A stretch of DNA of 64,000 nt, from the NCBI RefSeq assembly GCF_040253635.1, contig NZ_JBEJGX010000003.1, positions 8,023,501 through 8,087,500 of the forward strand. Direction: 5' to 3'. This document shows positions 49,216 through 59,582 of this stretch, piece by piece. The notes beneath the pieces were generated by a model, which was not told where the DNA came from, did no database searches, and worked only from the letters and a program-made list of their open reading frames with translations. Every line of letters starts with the position of its first letter. Positions within the stretch are counted from its first letter, which is position 1. A program made the translations under genes and the position numbers. This DNA comes from Streptomyces sp. Edi2 (GTDB lineage Bacteria > Actinomycetota > Actinomycetes > Streptomycetales > Streptomycetaceae).

Positions 49216-52200
49216 TCAGCGGCGCCGCACCAGCGGGAACGGCAGCGTCTCGCGGATCGACAGCCCCGTGAGGAACATGACCAGCCGGTCCACGCCGATG
49301 CCCAGACCGCCGGTCGGCGGCATCGCGTACTCCAGGGCCTGCAGGAAGTCCTCGTCCAGCTCCATCGCCTCCGGGTCACCGCCGGCCGCCAGCAGCGACT
49401 GGGCGGTGAGCCGGCGCCGCTGCTCCACCGGGTCGGTCAGCTCCGAGTAGGCGGTGCCCAGCTCGGTGCCGAACGCGACCAGGTCCCAGCGCTCGGCGAG
49501 CCGCGGGTCCCGCCGGTGCTGACGGGTCAGCGGCGAGACATCGGTGGGGAAGTCCTTGTAGAACGTGGGAAGCTCGGTCCGCTCCTCCACCAGCCGCTCG
49601 TACATCTCCAGCACGATGTCGCCCCGGCCCATCTCCGGCTTCACCGGCACCGACGAGGCAGCGCACAGCCGCCGCAGCGCCTCCGGCGAGGTGTCCGCGT
49701 CGACCTCTTCGCCGAGCGCTTCGGAGATCGCGCCGTAGACGGTCTTCACCGGCCAGAGCCCCGAGATGTCGTGCTCGACCAGCCGGCCGCTCTTGTCCGC
49801 CTTACGGGCGGTGGCGCTGCCGAACGCGGCGATCGCCGCACCCTGGATCAGCTCCCGGGTCAGGTCGAGCATCACGTCGTAGTCGGCGAACGCCTGGTAC
49901 GCCTCCAGCATCGTGAACTCGGGGTTGTGCTTGTAGGAGATGCCCTCGTTGCGGAAGGTCCGCCCCATCTCGAAGACCTTCTCCATACCGCCCACGCACA
50001 GCCGCTTGAGATACAGCTCCGGCGCGATCCGCAGATACAGATCGAGGTCGTAGGCGTTGATATGGGTCTGGAAGGGACGGGCGTTGGCGCCGCCGTGGAT
50101 CTGCTGCAGCATCGGCGTCTCGACCTCGAGGTAGCCGCGCTCGATCAGACCCTGGCGCAGTGCCTGTACGGCCGTGCTGCGCGCCCGGACGTTGTCCCGC
50201 GAATCCGGCGAGACGACCAGGTCCACGTACCGCTGGCGGACCTTGGCCTCCGGGTCGGTCAGCCCGCGCCGCTTGTCCGGCAGCGGCCGCAGGCACTTGG
50301 CCGTCAGCCGCCACTGCGTCACGAACACCGTCAGCTCACCGCGGTCGCTGGTGCCGACCTCGCCCTCGGCCTCGACATGGTCACCGAGGTCGATGTCCGC
50401 ACCGAAGCGTTCCAGCAGCTCCTTGCCGCTGCCCTCGCGCGTCAGCGCGATCTGCAGATCGCCCGACCAGTCGCGCAGCACCGCGAAGAGCACGCCACCG
50501 TGGTCGCGGGTGAGCAGCACCCGCCCGGCGATGCTGACGGTCTTGCCGGTCCGCGCGCCGGGCGTCAGGTCCGGGTACTCCTCGCGGACCTCGCCCAGGG
50601 TGTGGGTACGCTCCACGCCCACCGGGTACGGGTCGGTGCCGGCCTCCCGCAGCCGCTCCAGCTTCCGGTGGCGCACCCGCACCTGCTCGGGCAGCGCGGC
50701 CAGCTCCCGTTCGTGCAGCTCCTCCTCGGTGGCCGGTCCGCTCTGCACCAGGCCGAGCTCGTCCAGCGACGGCAGGCCCGCGGTGCTCGCCGGGGCCAGC
50801 ACCCGCTTCTTGTGGCCCTTGCCCCACAGCTTGCCCAGGCTCGGCACGGCCACGAAGCCCTCGGCGATACCGGAGGCCAGACCGATCCGGGCCAGCGCAC
50901 CGGCGTCCGCGTAGCACAGGAAGCGCGGGTACCACTCGGGGTTGTACTTCGCGTTGGAACGGTAGAGGGCTTCCAGCTGCCACCACTTGGAGAAGAACAG
51001 CAGCAGCCGGCGCCAGAACTTCAGCACCGGTCCGGCACCGATCCGGCCGCCCTCCTCGAAGGCGGACCGGAACACCGCGAAGTTCAGCGAGATCCGGCGC
51101 ACGCCCATGGCACCGGCCTGGCCGCAGAGCCGGGCCACCATGAACTCCATGACGCCGTTGGGCGCGGTGCGGTCACGGCGCATGACGTCCAGCGAGATGC
51201 CGTCCTTGCCCCACGGCACGAAGGACAGCAGCGCGATCATGTTGCCGTCGCCGTCGAACGCCTCGGCCAGCAGGCAGTCCCCGTCCTCCGGGTCGCCCAG
51301 CCGGTCCAGCGCCATCGAGAAGCCGCGCTCGGTCTCGGTGTCCCGCCAGGCATCCGCCCGGTGGATGACCTCCTGCATCTCCTCGTCGGTCAGCGCGGAG
51401 TGGCGCCGGACGCGGAAGGTCGCGCCGGTGCGCTCGACGCGGTTGACGGCCTGGCGGGTCACCCGCATCTCCCGGCCGTCGAGGTCGAAGTCCTTCACAT
51501 GCAAGATCGCTTCGTCGCCGAGCTGCAGGGCCCCGAGGCCGCTGCGGGCGAACGCCTTGGCGCCGCTCTCGCTGGCCCCCATGACGGCGGGCTGCCAGCC
51601 GTACCGTCCGGCGACCTCCAGCCAGGCCTCGATGGCCTGGGTCCACGCCTCCCGGTCACCGACCGGGTCACCACTGGCCAGGCAGACACCTGCCTCGACG
51701 CGGTAGGTGACGGCGGCCTTGCCGCTGCGGGAGAAGACCACGGCCTTGTCGCGGCGGGAGGCGAAGTAGCCGAGCGAGTCCTGGCTGCCGTAGCGGTCCA
51801 GCAGCGCCCGGATGCGGGCCTCTTCGTCGCCGTGCAGCGCGGCCTCCATGCGCTGCGAACGGAACAGGGTGGCCGCGGCGTTCAGCAGCGCCAGCGCCCC
51901 GAGCAGGCCGAGCACGGCGCTGGTCCAGTGCGGGGGATGGCCCTCGATCAGCCGGCCGCCGACGAGTCCGCCGCAGACGCGGTTGGCGGCCCACAGCAGC
52001 CGGTTGGTGGCGCCGGGCTCCAGCGTGCCGGGGGCCAGCGAGACCAGGCCCCAGCCGATCAGCACCGCCGCGGCGAGCCCGCCGACCAGCACCAGGATCG
52101 CGCGCAGGAACGCACCCCGCCGGGTGATCGCATAGAACTCGCGGTGCGAGACGAGCAGGAGCACCAGCGCACCGGCGCACAGCACCAGGGAGAAGGTGTA

Positions 52201-52533
52201 CTCCCAGTACCTCTCGACCAGGAACAGCGCATCCGCGAGGGTGACCAGCACCATGTAGGTCACCACGAACCACAGTGCCACCTGTTTGCGGGCGGTCATC
52301 GCCGCGGCCAGGAGGAAGAGGAACACCGCGTAGGCGAAGTTCGGCACCACCGGGATGGTGAGCGTGTCCAGCCAGTAGATCACCGGGTGGAATCCGCGCC
52401 GGAGGGGCCCGATCAGCGCCATCAGGGCACAGAAGAGCCCCAACACGCTGAAGATGATGGCGAAGCCATTGGGGACGCGGCGCCGGAAGCGCTGCCACCC
52501 CGTGAGTTGATCCTGGTCCTGCACGGTGCTCAT
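49216..52533 (-). CDS. lysX: LysX, lysyl-phosphatidylglycerol synthase fused to lysyl-tRNA synthetase
   Basis: A 1105-residue bifunctional protein. Residues 1-230 form about six or seven membrane helices. Residues 240-560 are the DUF2156 aminoacyl-phosphatidylglycerol synthase domain (DPVGDREAW, SLDVMRRD). Residues 640-1105 are a complete class II lysyl-tRNA synthetase with an OB-fold (VSIAGRVLLTRDHGG), motif 2 (FEMGRTFRNEGI) and motif 3 (GLGIGVDRLVM). It charges tRNA with lysine and passes lysine to phosphatidylglycerol. This lowers negative membrane charge and protects against cationic peptides. ATG 52533 is the only plausible start; the ribosome site is weak. No break or missing motif was seen. 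Confidence 0.95.
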   Translation of the reverse strand: MSTVQDQDQLTGWQRFRRRVPNGFAIIFSVLGLFCALMALIGPLRRGFHPVIYWLDTLTIPVVPNFAYAVFLFLLAAAMTARKQVALWFVVTYMVLVTLADALFLVERYWEYTFSLVLCAGALVLLLVSHREFYAITRRGAFLRAILVLVGGLAAAVLIGWGLVSLAPGTLEPGATNRLLWAANRVCGGLVGGRLIEGHPPHWTSAVLGLLGALALLNAAATLFRSQRMEAALHGDEEARIRALLDRYGSQDSLGYFASRRDKAVVFSRSGKAAVTYRVEAGVCLASGDPVGDREAWTQAIEAWLEVAGRYGWQPAVMGASESGAKAFARSGLGALQLGDEAILHVKDFDLDGREMRVTRQAVNRVERTGATFRVRRHSALTDEEMQEVIHRADAWRDTETERGFSMALDRLGDPEDGDCLLAEAFDGDGNMIALLSFVPWGKDGISLDVMRRDRTAPNGVMEFMVARLCGQAGAMGVRRISLNFAVFRSAFEEGGRIGAGPVLKFWRRLLLFFSKWWQLEALYRSNAKYNPEWYPRFLCYADAGALARIGLASGIAEGFVAVPSLGKLWGKGHKKRVLAPASTAGLPSLDELGLVQSGPATEEELHERELAALPEQVRVRHRKLERLREAGTDPYPVGVERTHTLGEVREEYPDLTPGARTGKTVSIAGRVLLTRDHGGVLFAVLRDWSGDLQIALTREGSGKELLERFGADIDLGDHVEAEGEVGTSDRGELTVFVTQWRLTAKCLRPLPDKRRGLTDPEAKVRQRYVDLVVSPDSRDNVRARSTAVQALRQGLIERGYLEVETPMLQQIHGGANARPFQTHINAYDLDLYLRIAPELYLKRLCVGGMEKVFEMGRTFRNEGISYKHNPEFTMLEAYQAFADYDVMLDLTRELIQGAAIAAFGSATARKADKSGRLVEHDISGLWPVKTVYGAISEALGEEVDADTSPEALRRLCAASSVPVKPEMGRGDIVLEMYERLVEERTELPTFYKDFPTDVSPLTRQHRRDPRLAERWDLVAFGTELGTAYSELTDPVEQRRRLTAQSLLAAGGDPEAMELDEDFLQALEYAMPPTGGLGIGVDRLVMFLTGLSIRETLPFPLVRRR

Positions 52534-52600
52534 TCCGTCACATTAGGTTTGGAAAGGGTTCAGCTGCGCGCCGCGCGGCGCTGGTTCTCTGCCACGGGGA

Positions 52601-53458
52601 TCAGCCGTCATTCCAGTCTCCGATCCCGATGGCCCTGTTGTCTCCCCCTCGTAGGGAGGGTGTGGTGACCTCTATGGGGTCACTCCCGTGGACCTTGCCA
52701 CAAACTGGCTCCATGTCCGAGTCGGTGCAACTCCGGCCGATGGTGAACTTCAGGTCATAGTCATGGACGAAGTAGCGGCCGCCCCCGGAGTCCACCCCGT
52801 CGAGAGCCGCCCGCAGCGTGACCTCGGTGCCCGGTTTCCAGGGCCGCGCGGGCCGCCAGTCCACCCGGTCACCGCCGCCGTGGTCCTGTTCCCAGTCCCA
52901 CGACCCGGTCATCCGGCTGTCGGTGGTGACGCTGAGCCGCCGCTCGACCGCGGCCCGGTCGGCCACCGGGAAGTTGAAGAGGATCGTCAGGGGCCGGTCG
53001 GCTCCGGACACCACGCCCGGCGAGTGGGGATCGAGCATCAGTGTGTTGAGCCTGGCCGCGTTCGCGGTGGTCAGCGACTCCTTGGCCGCGCCGACGCCGC
53101 CCTGTGCGTTCCTGGTCCTGGCGACGACGGAGTACTTGGTACCCGGTGCGGTTTTCGCCCGGGATGTCCAGCTGGTCCCGCCACGGCTGAGTCCGCCGGG
53201 CAGCTGCCGCCCCCTGGGGTCGGTGACGGACACCTCGGTCAGGACGCCGCCCTCCGCGGTCACCTGGAGGCGGTCGCCGGCCTGTACGGTCCTGGCCCCG
53301 CCCGCCGCGCCCAGCGCCACCTGCACCGGATCGCCCTGCGGGGACGCCTCCGCGCTGCCCCCGCACCCGGTGAGCGCGCCCATTCCGATCACCGGGACCA
53401 GCGCGAGTGCGATACGCCGCGGCCGGGAGGACCGGCGGCGGGAGGGGGGCTGGCTCAT
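52601..53458 (-). CDS. Lipoprotein with L,D-transpeptidase-type Ig domains but no YkuD catalytic domain
   Basis: A 285-residue lipoprotein with a signal peptide and LTGC lipobox (Cys32). Two Ig-like domains follow, as in mycobacterial-type L,D-transpeptidases: TYPE-1 features are PGTKYSVVARTRNAQG, then ILFNFPVADRAAVERRL, SWDWEQD and WKPGTEVTLRAALDGV, ending LKFTIGRS. In the enzymes, the YkuD domain with its SHGC catalytic motif starts right there. Here about 45 unrelated residues follow and the gene stops, 68 bp before lysX. It is either a truncated transpeptidase or a cell-wall binding lipoprotein that evolved from one. ATG 53458 is the first start and fits the signal peptide. Confidence 0.75.
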   Translation of the reverse strand: MSQPPSRRRSSRPRRIALALVPVIGMGALTGCGGSAEASPQGDPVQVALGAAGGARTVQAGDRLQVTAEGGVLTEVSVTDPRGRQLPGGLSRGGTSWTSRAKTAPGTKYSVVARTRNAQGGVGAAKESLTTANAARLNTLMLDPHSPGVVSGADRPLTILFNFPVADRAAVERRLSVTTDSRMTGSWDWEQDHGGGDRVDWRPARPWKPGTEVTLRAALDGVDSGGGRYFVHDYDLKFTIGRSCTDSDMEPVCGKVHGSDPIEVTTPSLRGGDNRAIGIGDWNDG

Positions 53459-53874
53459 GTCGGGTGCTTCCGTCTGCGGTGCGGAGAGGGTGGTGATGCG
53501 GGCAGGGGCATCGGCGTGGGGGAGGGGCTGCGTTGTCGGCCGCTAAGACGAGGGATCGCCATACTTCGTTGCAGGGAGTGATGTGATCCACGGCACAGTG
53601 GCCGACGGGGCGTGGTGGCGCGGGGGTGACGGGTCGGAACCCGGAGCTTGTGCTGATATGGGCGATTGATTCCGTACGGGCCGGTTGCCGTCGGCCCTGC
53701 CGCGCCTCTGTTGCCTGCCCGCTGCGTCCCGCAAGCGCCCGCCCGGCGCCGGCAGTGACCCGCAGTGATCACCTGATCGGAGCACCCGGAGGAGAACCTG
53801 ACATACCCCGAAATACGCCAAACTGGCCACCCCTTGCTGCCCGTTCGGGCGGCGGTTGAGGAGGTGTGCGTCCC
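53459..53874. other. Gene-free region between divergent genes
   Basis: 416 bp between the lipoprotein and the small membrane protein. It must hold both promoters. Only the ribosome site GAGGAGG (53858-53864) is clear. I saw no RNA gene, convincing promoter hexamers or palindrome. Confidence 0.5.
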
Positions 53875-54069
53875 ATGGCCATTTCCATCTCGGTCGTACT
53901 GCTGCTGGTCGTCCTGACCGTGATCTTCCTGCGCAGCGGCAAGCTCAAGATCTCGCACGCCCTGGTGTGCGCGCTGCTCGGCTTCTACCTGGCGAACAGC
54001 AGCCTCGCGCCGGACATCCACCAGGGTCTCTCCGGCGCCGCGGATGTGGTGAGCAGCGTGCGTCCGTGA
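53875..54069 (+). CDS. Conserved small Streptomyces membrane protein
   Basis: A 64-residue protein with an N-terminal membrane helix (ISVVLLLVVLTVIFL), a short basic loop (RSGKLK), a second weaker hydrophobic stretch (HALVCALLGFYLA) and a polar C-terminus (DIHQGLSGAAD). I recall nearly identical 60-65 residue proteins of unknown function in many Streptomyces. GAGGAGG lies 10 bases before ATG 53875; GTG 53866 is too close to that site. The stop TGA is inside a 22-bp tandem repeat. Confidence 0.75.
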   Translation: MAISISVVLLLVVLTVIFLRSGKLKISHALVCALLGFYLANSSLAPDIHQGLSGAADVVSSVRP

Positions 54070-54127
54070 CGGTGGCGGGCTGCGTCCGTGACGATGGTGC
54101 CCTGCCCGCCGTGACGGTGGCGGCCTG
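54061..54127. repeat. 22-bp tandem repeat spanning a stop codon (3 units)
   Basis: Units of CGTCCGTGACGGTGGCGGGCTG type begin in the last codons of the small membrane protein; its TGA (54067-54069) is in unit 1. Confidence 0.8.
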
Positions 54128-54159
54128 CGGCCGGGCGCCGCGGGCGGCTGCCCCGGTGC

Positions 54160-55395
54160 TCACCCGGCGGAGAACACCCCGATCGCATTGGCCACCGGCC
54201 GCTCCGCCCCGCCCGACGGATGATTGCGGACCGTGGCCCCGTACCTGTCGCCGGTGACCAGCGTCGACGACCCGCCGCCGTCCAGGTCCATCGCGTCCCG
54301 CGCACCCAACTCCACCATCAAGTCCGCCAGTTCGCGCACCGTCAGGCCGGTCTGGCCGGGGGCCCCGTCCAGCGCCATGAGATACAGCAGCCGCCCGCCG
54401 TCCCCGGTCCCCGCGGACGTACGCACCGCCACCGCGACGCCGTCCAGGCCGGCCACCGGCTCGTCGTCCCGCACGATCGGGAAGCCGCCCACCGCGAACC
54501 GCAGGGGGACGGGCCCCCGGCCGACGAGGCGGGAGACGAGATGCACCGGCTCACCGGGCTCCAGGGTGCGCAGCCGCCGCGCCCCTTCCTCCCGGCCCAC
54601 CAGCACCACACTGCCCCCGGGCACCCCACCACTGCCCGGGACGTCCTCCACCGCCGTCACCCGGCCGTGCCGGACGGTCACCTCCGTGGTGTCCCTGCTG
54701 CACGGCGCCGCCCGGTCGGTGTCCGTGCCGCAGGTGGCGCGCAGCCGGGACACCGTGCCCCACTGCGGGGTGTAGGCGCCGATGCCGCCGACGGGGAGGG
54801 CGTACTGGTTCAGACCGCGCAGCGGCAGCGTCCCCTCGGAGGTCAGCACCGCGCCGCGCAGCGTGAGCCGGTCCAGCCGCGCCCGGTGGTCGTAGCCGAC
54901 GCCGATGACGTCCTCGGTGGTCGCGCCCGGCGGCATGACAGGGCCGAACCGCTGGCCGCCGGGCACCGCGCCCTTGAGCTGCCGGCCCGAGGCCACCGCC
55001 GGGCCGACCGAGGCGCCGGTCGCCTGCACGCCCGGGTGCTGGGTTTCGGTGATATTGAAGAAGTCGCCGTTGACGGCCCCCACCACGCCGCGGTCGGCCG
55101 CCAGCGCGGACACCGGCGACCGTGCGCCGACCGCCCCCGGGTACAGCAGATCGACCGACACCCGTGGATCGGCCAGGTCGACCGTCAGCAGATGCCCGTG
55201 CACGAGGCCGCGCGGCACCGTCATCCGGAATTCACCGTAGGCCACACCGGGTGCCACCAGCCGGGCGGAAGAGCGGTGCAGAGCGCTGTCCGCGGCGGTG
55301 GCCCGTGCCCCGCCCGCCATCCCTCCGCCGGCCAGCACCCCCCACGCCACCAGCACCGTCAGCACCGCGTGCACTCGACCGAATCGCCGCTTCAC
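54160..55395 (-). CDS. Exported phosphodiester glycosidase (NAGPA-domain) protein
   Basis: A 411-residue exported protein. The signal peptide ends near ARATA (residue 34). The remainder has the phosphodiester-glycosidase domain known from the mammalian uncovering enzyme and from bacterial exopolysaccharide proteins. Key segments are AVNGDFFNITETQHPGVQ (active-site Asn-Gly-Asp-Phe-Phe), FAVGGFPIVRDDE, YLMALDGAPGQTGLTVRELADLM and AMDLDGGGSSTLV. These match the family motifs in order. It probably cleaves a sugar-1-phosphodiester bond in a cell-surface polymer; the substrate is unknown. It starts at ATG 55395 and stands alone between oppositely or distantly placed genes. Confidence 0.88.
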   Translation of the reverse strand: MKRRFGRVHAVLTVLVAWGVLAGGGMAGGARATAADSALHRSSARLVAPGVAYGEFRMTVPRGLVHGHLLTVDLADPRVSVDLLYPGAVGARSPVSALAADRGVVGAVNGDFFNITETQHPGVQATGASVGPAVASGRQLKGAVPGGQRFGPVMPPGATTEDVIGVGYDHRARLDRLTLRGAVLTSEGTLPLRGLNQYALPVGGIGAYTPQWGTVSRLRATCGTDTDRAAPCSRDTTEVTVRHGRVTAVEDVPGSGGVPGGSVVLVGREEGARRLRTLEPGEPVHLVSRLVGRGPVPLRFAVGGFPIVRDDEPVAGLDGVAVAVRTSAGTGDGGRLLYLMALDGAPGQTGLTVRELADLMVELGARDAMDLDGGGSSTLVTGDRYGATVRNHPSGGAERPVANAIGVFSAG

Positions 55396-55574
55396 GATCC
55401 CCCCTGACGTCGTGCCAACTGTCCCTGGTGCCGGAGACGTTCACTATGACCCGGAGATGTCATCAATGCGTAGACCCGCGCAACAGCCGTCGTGTCGCCG
55501 TCTCCGGCGCCGCCGGGGGCCGCACCGTGCCGATCCGGACACCCCGAAGGGCGTGCCACGGCGCCGCGTCCGCG

Positions 55575-56213
55575 TCATCCCAGGCCTCGCCAGGAGGCCG
55601 CTTGAACCAGCACCAGATAGCGCGCCCAGTCCCAGAACTCACCCGGGTCGGTGTGGTCGGTGCCCGGCACCTCGACATGGCCGATGATGTGCTCGCGGTC
55701 CTTGGGGATCCGGTAGCGGTCGCAGATGGCGGCGGTGAGCCGGGCGGACTGCTCGTAGAGCGGGTCGGTGAACCATGTCGGGTCGTCGATCCAGCCCTCG
55801 TGCTCGATGCCGATGCTGCGGGTGTTGTAGTCCCAGTTCCCGGCGTGCCAGGCGACGTCCCGCTCCCTGACGCACTGCGCGACCTTGCCGTCCGCGGACC
55901 GTACGAGATAGTGCGCGGCCGCCTTGTGCCGGGGGTCCTGGAACAGCTTGAGGGTGTCCTTGTAGGTCTCCTGGGTCACATGCACCACGACCTTCTTGAC
56001 CGGATACTGCGTCGGGCGGTCGGCGGCGGTGAAGTTGGACGGGCTGGCCGGAACCCACTGGTGCGGGGGGTAGGCGCCGCCGCGCGGAGCCTGCCGGCGC
56101 ACGGCGGCCCCGGCCCCGGCCGCGGTGAAAGGGACGAGTGCGGCGGATGCGGCGAGCGCGGCCGCACCGGTGAGCAGGCGACGGCGGTCCGGGCAGCGGC
56201 GGTCGGGCTCCAT
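55575..56213 (-). CDS. Tat-exported N-acetylmuramoyl-L-alanine amidase (Amidase_2/PGRP fold)
   Basis: A 212-residue zinc amidase. A twin-arginine signal (RRRLLTGAAALAAS) lies at residues 9-22. The amidase_2 domain shows VVVHVTQETY (first zinc His), AHYLVRSADGKVAQCV, AWHAGNWDYNTRSIGIEHEG and IIGHVEVPGTDHTDPGEFW, which holds further zinc ligands. It cleaves the bond between muramic acid and the stem peptide and acts outside the cell. ATG 56213 has AGGAG 5 bases upstream; starts further 5' would put the Tat signal inside the protein. Confidence 0.93.
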   Translation of the reverse strand: MEPDRRCPDRRRLLTGAAALAASAALVPFTAAGAGAAVRRQAPRGGAYPPHQWVPASPSNFTAADRPTQYPVKKVVVHVTQETYKDTLKLFQDPRHKAAAHYLVRSADGKVAQCVRERDVAWHAGNWDYNTRSIGIEHEGWIDDPTWFTDPLYEQSARLTAAICDRYRIPKDREHIIGHVEVPGTDHTDPGEFWDWARYLVLVQAASWRGLG

Positions 56214-56457
56214 GTGAACTCCTGACAGGGACCGTGGGGGCATGGTCGCGTACATGTCACACACCTGCGGTGCGTTCATGATGCGCAACAGGGCACGCCC
56301 TGCCAAGGGAATGGCCGCTTTGCCAATGGCTCGACCAAAGGCAGGAACGGTGCAGGTCAGGAGAGCGGAGATACCTGATCGGACGTCACCCGGGTGCCGC
56401 GCCCCGGCCCTGACGGCCGAACGCGGGCGTGGCACCCGGACCGAGGTCCCCCGCCGG

Positions 56458-57873
56458 TCAGTGACCGATCTCTACGTCCTCCAGGATGCCCAGCGCGTCC
56501 GGCACCAGCACGGCCGCCGAGTAGTAGGCGCTGACCAGGTAATTGATGACGGCCTGGTCATTGATCCCCATGAAGCGCACCGACAGCCCGGGCCGGTACT
56601 CGTCCGGGATGCCGGTCTGGTGCAGCCCCACCACGCCCTGGTTCTCCTCGCCCACCCGCAGCGCCAGAATCGAGCTGGTCTGGTCCGGGGTGATGGGGAT
56701 CTTGTTGCAGGGCAGCAGCGGGATGCCCCGCCAGGCGCGGACCGCCGTGCCCTCGCACTCCGCGGTGGTCGGGTAGATCCCCCGGGCGTTCCACTCCCGG
56801 CCGATCGCCGCGATGGTGCGCGGATGCGCCAGCAGGAACTGCGTCTTACGGCGCCGGGAGATCAGCTCGTCCAGGTCGTCGGGGGCCGGCGGGCCGCTGC
56901 GGGTGTGGAGGCGCTGCTTGAGGTCGGCGTTGTGCAGCAGCCCGAACCCGGGGTTGTTGATCAGCTCGTGTTCCTGGCGCTCGCGCAGCGCCTCCACGGT
57001 CAGGCGCAGCTGCTGGTCCAGCTGGTTCATCGGGTCGTTGTAGAGATCGGCCACCCGCGAGTGCACCTTCAACACGGTCTGGGCCACGCTGAGTTCGTAC
57101 TCCCGCGGCGCCAGGTCGTAGTCGACGAAGGTGCCCGGCAGCGCCGGTTCGCCGACATGGCCCGCGGTCAGCTCGATGGCCGCCTCGCCGTGCTTGTTCT
57201 GCGCGGGGACCAGCGCCTCGCGGAACTCCGCCAGGTGGCTGCGCAGCGACTCCGACCGGCCCAGCGCCTCTTCGAGGTCACTGCGGTAGAGGGTCAGCGC
57301 GGTCACCCGGGTCACCGCCCGCACGGAGTGCTCCCACTCCGCGTCCGGCGTCAGCAGGGCCGCGGCGCCGAGGGCGTCACCGTCGGCCAGCACCCCCAGG
57401 ACCGTCTCGTCGCCGTACTTGCCGGCGCCGATACGGTCGAGCTTGCCGTGGGCGATCAGGATGACCCGGTCCGTGGGCGCGCCGCTGCGGGCCAGCACCT
57501 CACCGGGGGCGAACTCCCGCTGGACGAAGCGGTCCGCCAGCGCCTGGAGCGTCGCGGCGTCGGTGTACCCGCGCAGCGGCGCCAGCTCCCGCAACTCCGC
57601 CGGGATCACCCGGACTTCGGAGCCGGTCGAGGTGAACTCCACCCGGCCGTCACCGAGGGTGTGGGTCAGGCGGCGGTTGACGCGGTACGTACCGCCGGAG
57701 ACCTGCGTCCAGGGCAGGATGCGCAGCAGCCAGCGGGAGGAGATCCCCTGCATCTGCGGCACGGTCTTGGTCGTGGTCGCCAGCTTGCGGGCGGCCGCGG
57801 TGTCCAGGCTGGACCGGCTCTGCTCGACCGGGGACTGCTGCGGGCCGGACGTCGGATCCACCGATGTGGTCAT
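56458..57873 (-). CDS. Family 2B encapsulin shell protein (EshA-like), second of tandem pair
   Basis: A 471-residue HK97-fold shell protein with an internal cyclic-nucleotide-binding-like domain (about residues 95-225: [39 protein letters not shown]). This is the layout of the Streptomyces EshA proteins, now classed as family 2B encapsulins. The shell parts (residues 30-90 and 250-471) contain [32 protein letters not shown] and [17 protein letters not shown]. They are very similar to the gene just upstream. Encapsulins self-assemble into icosahedral compartments that hold a cargo enzyme. No terpene cyclase, desulfurase or other known family 2 cargo is nearby. ATG 57873 has AGGTGAG upstream. 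Confidence 0.9.
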   Translation of the reverse strand: MTTSVDPTSGPQQSPVEQSRSSLDTAAARKLATTTKTVPQMQGISSRWLLRILPWTQVSGGTYRVNRRLTHTLGDGRVEFTSTGSEVRVIPAELRELAPLRGYTDAATLQALADRFVQREFAPGEVLARSGAPTDRVILIAHGKLDRIGAGKYGDETVLGVLADGDALGAAALLTPDAEWEHSVRAVTRVTALTLYRSDLEEALGRSESLRSHLAEFREALVPAQNKHGEAAIELTAGHVGEPALPGTFVDYDLAPREYELSVAQTVLKVHSRVADLYNDPMNQLDQQLRLTVEALRERQEHELINNPGFGLLHNADLKQRLHTRSGPPAPDDLDELISRRRKTQFLLAHPRTIAAIGREWNARGIYPTTAECEGTAVRAWRGIPLLPCNKIPITPDQTSSILALRVGEENQGVVGLHQTGIPDEYRPGLSVRFMGINDQAVINYLVSAYYSAAVLVPDALGILEDVEIGH

Positions 57874-58000
57874 GGAGAAGGCTCACCTGTTCTTGTCGGT
57901 GCGTGCTGTGCTGTGCGGGCGAGGCCTGCCGGTGCGTATGGCCGGCGCGGCCGGGCGGGGATCGGGCCGCTCGCGGGCGCGCCGTCACGTTTTGCGGGCC

Positions 58001-59477
<1,477 letters not shown>

Positions 59478-59509
59478 TCACGGGAGTTCCGCGGCAGCCC
59501 GCCGAACCG

Positions 59510-59539
59510 AAGATAGTGGTGCTGTTTTTATCGACACAA
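59510..59539 (-). promoter_or_regulatory. Candidate promoter of the encapsulin operon
   Basis: On the minus strand TTGTGT (59539-59534) and TATCTT (59515-59510) are 18 bp apart, about 90 bp before the first shell gene, in a locally less GC-rich stretch. Confidence 0.4.
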
Positions 59540-59582
59540 TCGCTCGATGGGGTGGCATGGAATTCTCGTTCCATGGATAGGT

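Noticed and set aside
49207..52668. A 1153-codon plus-strand open frame opposite lysX
   Set aside because: Its sequence is low-information Arg/His/Gln/Leu-rich text with no domain, while the minus frame encodes a complete LysX.
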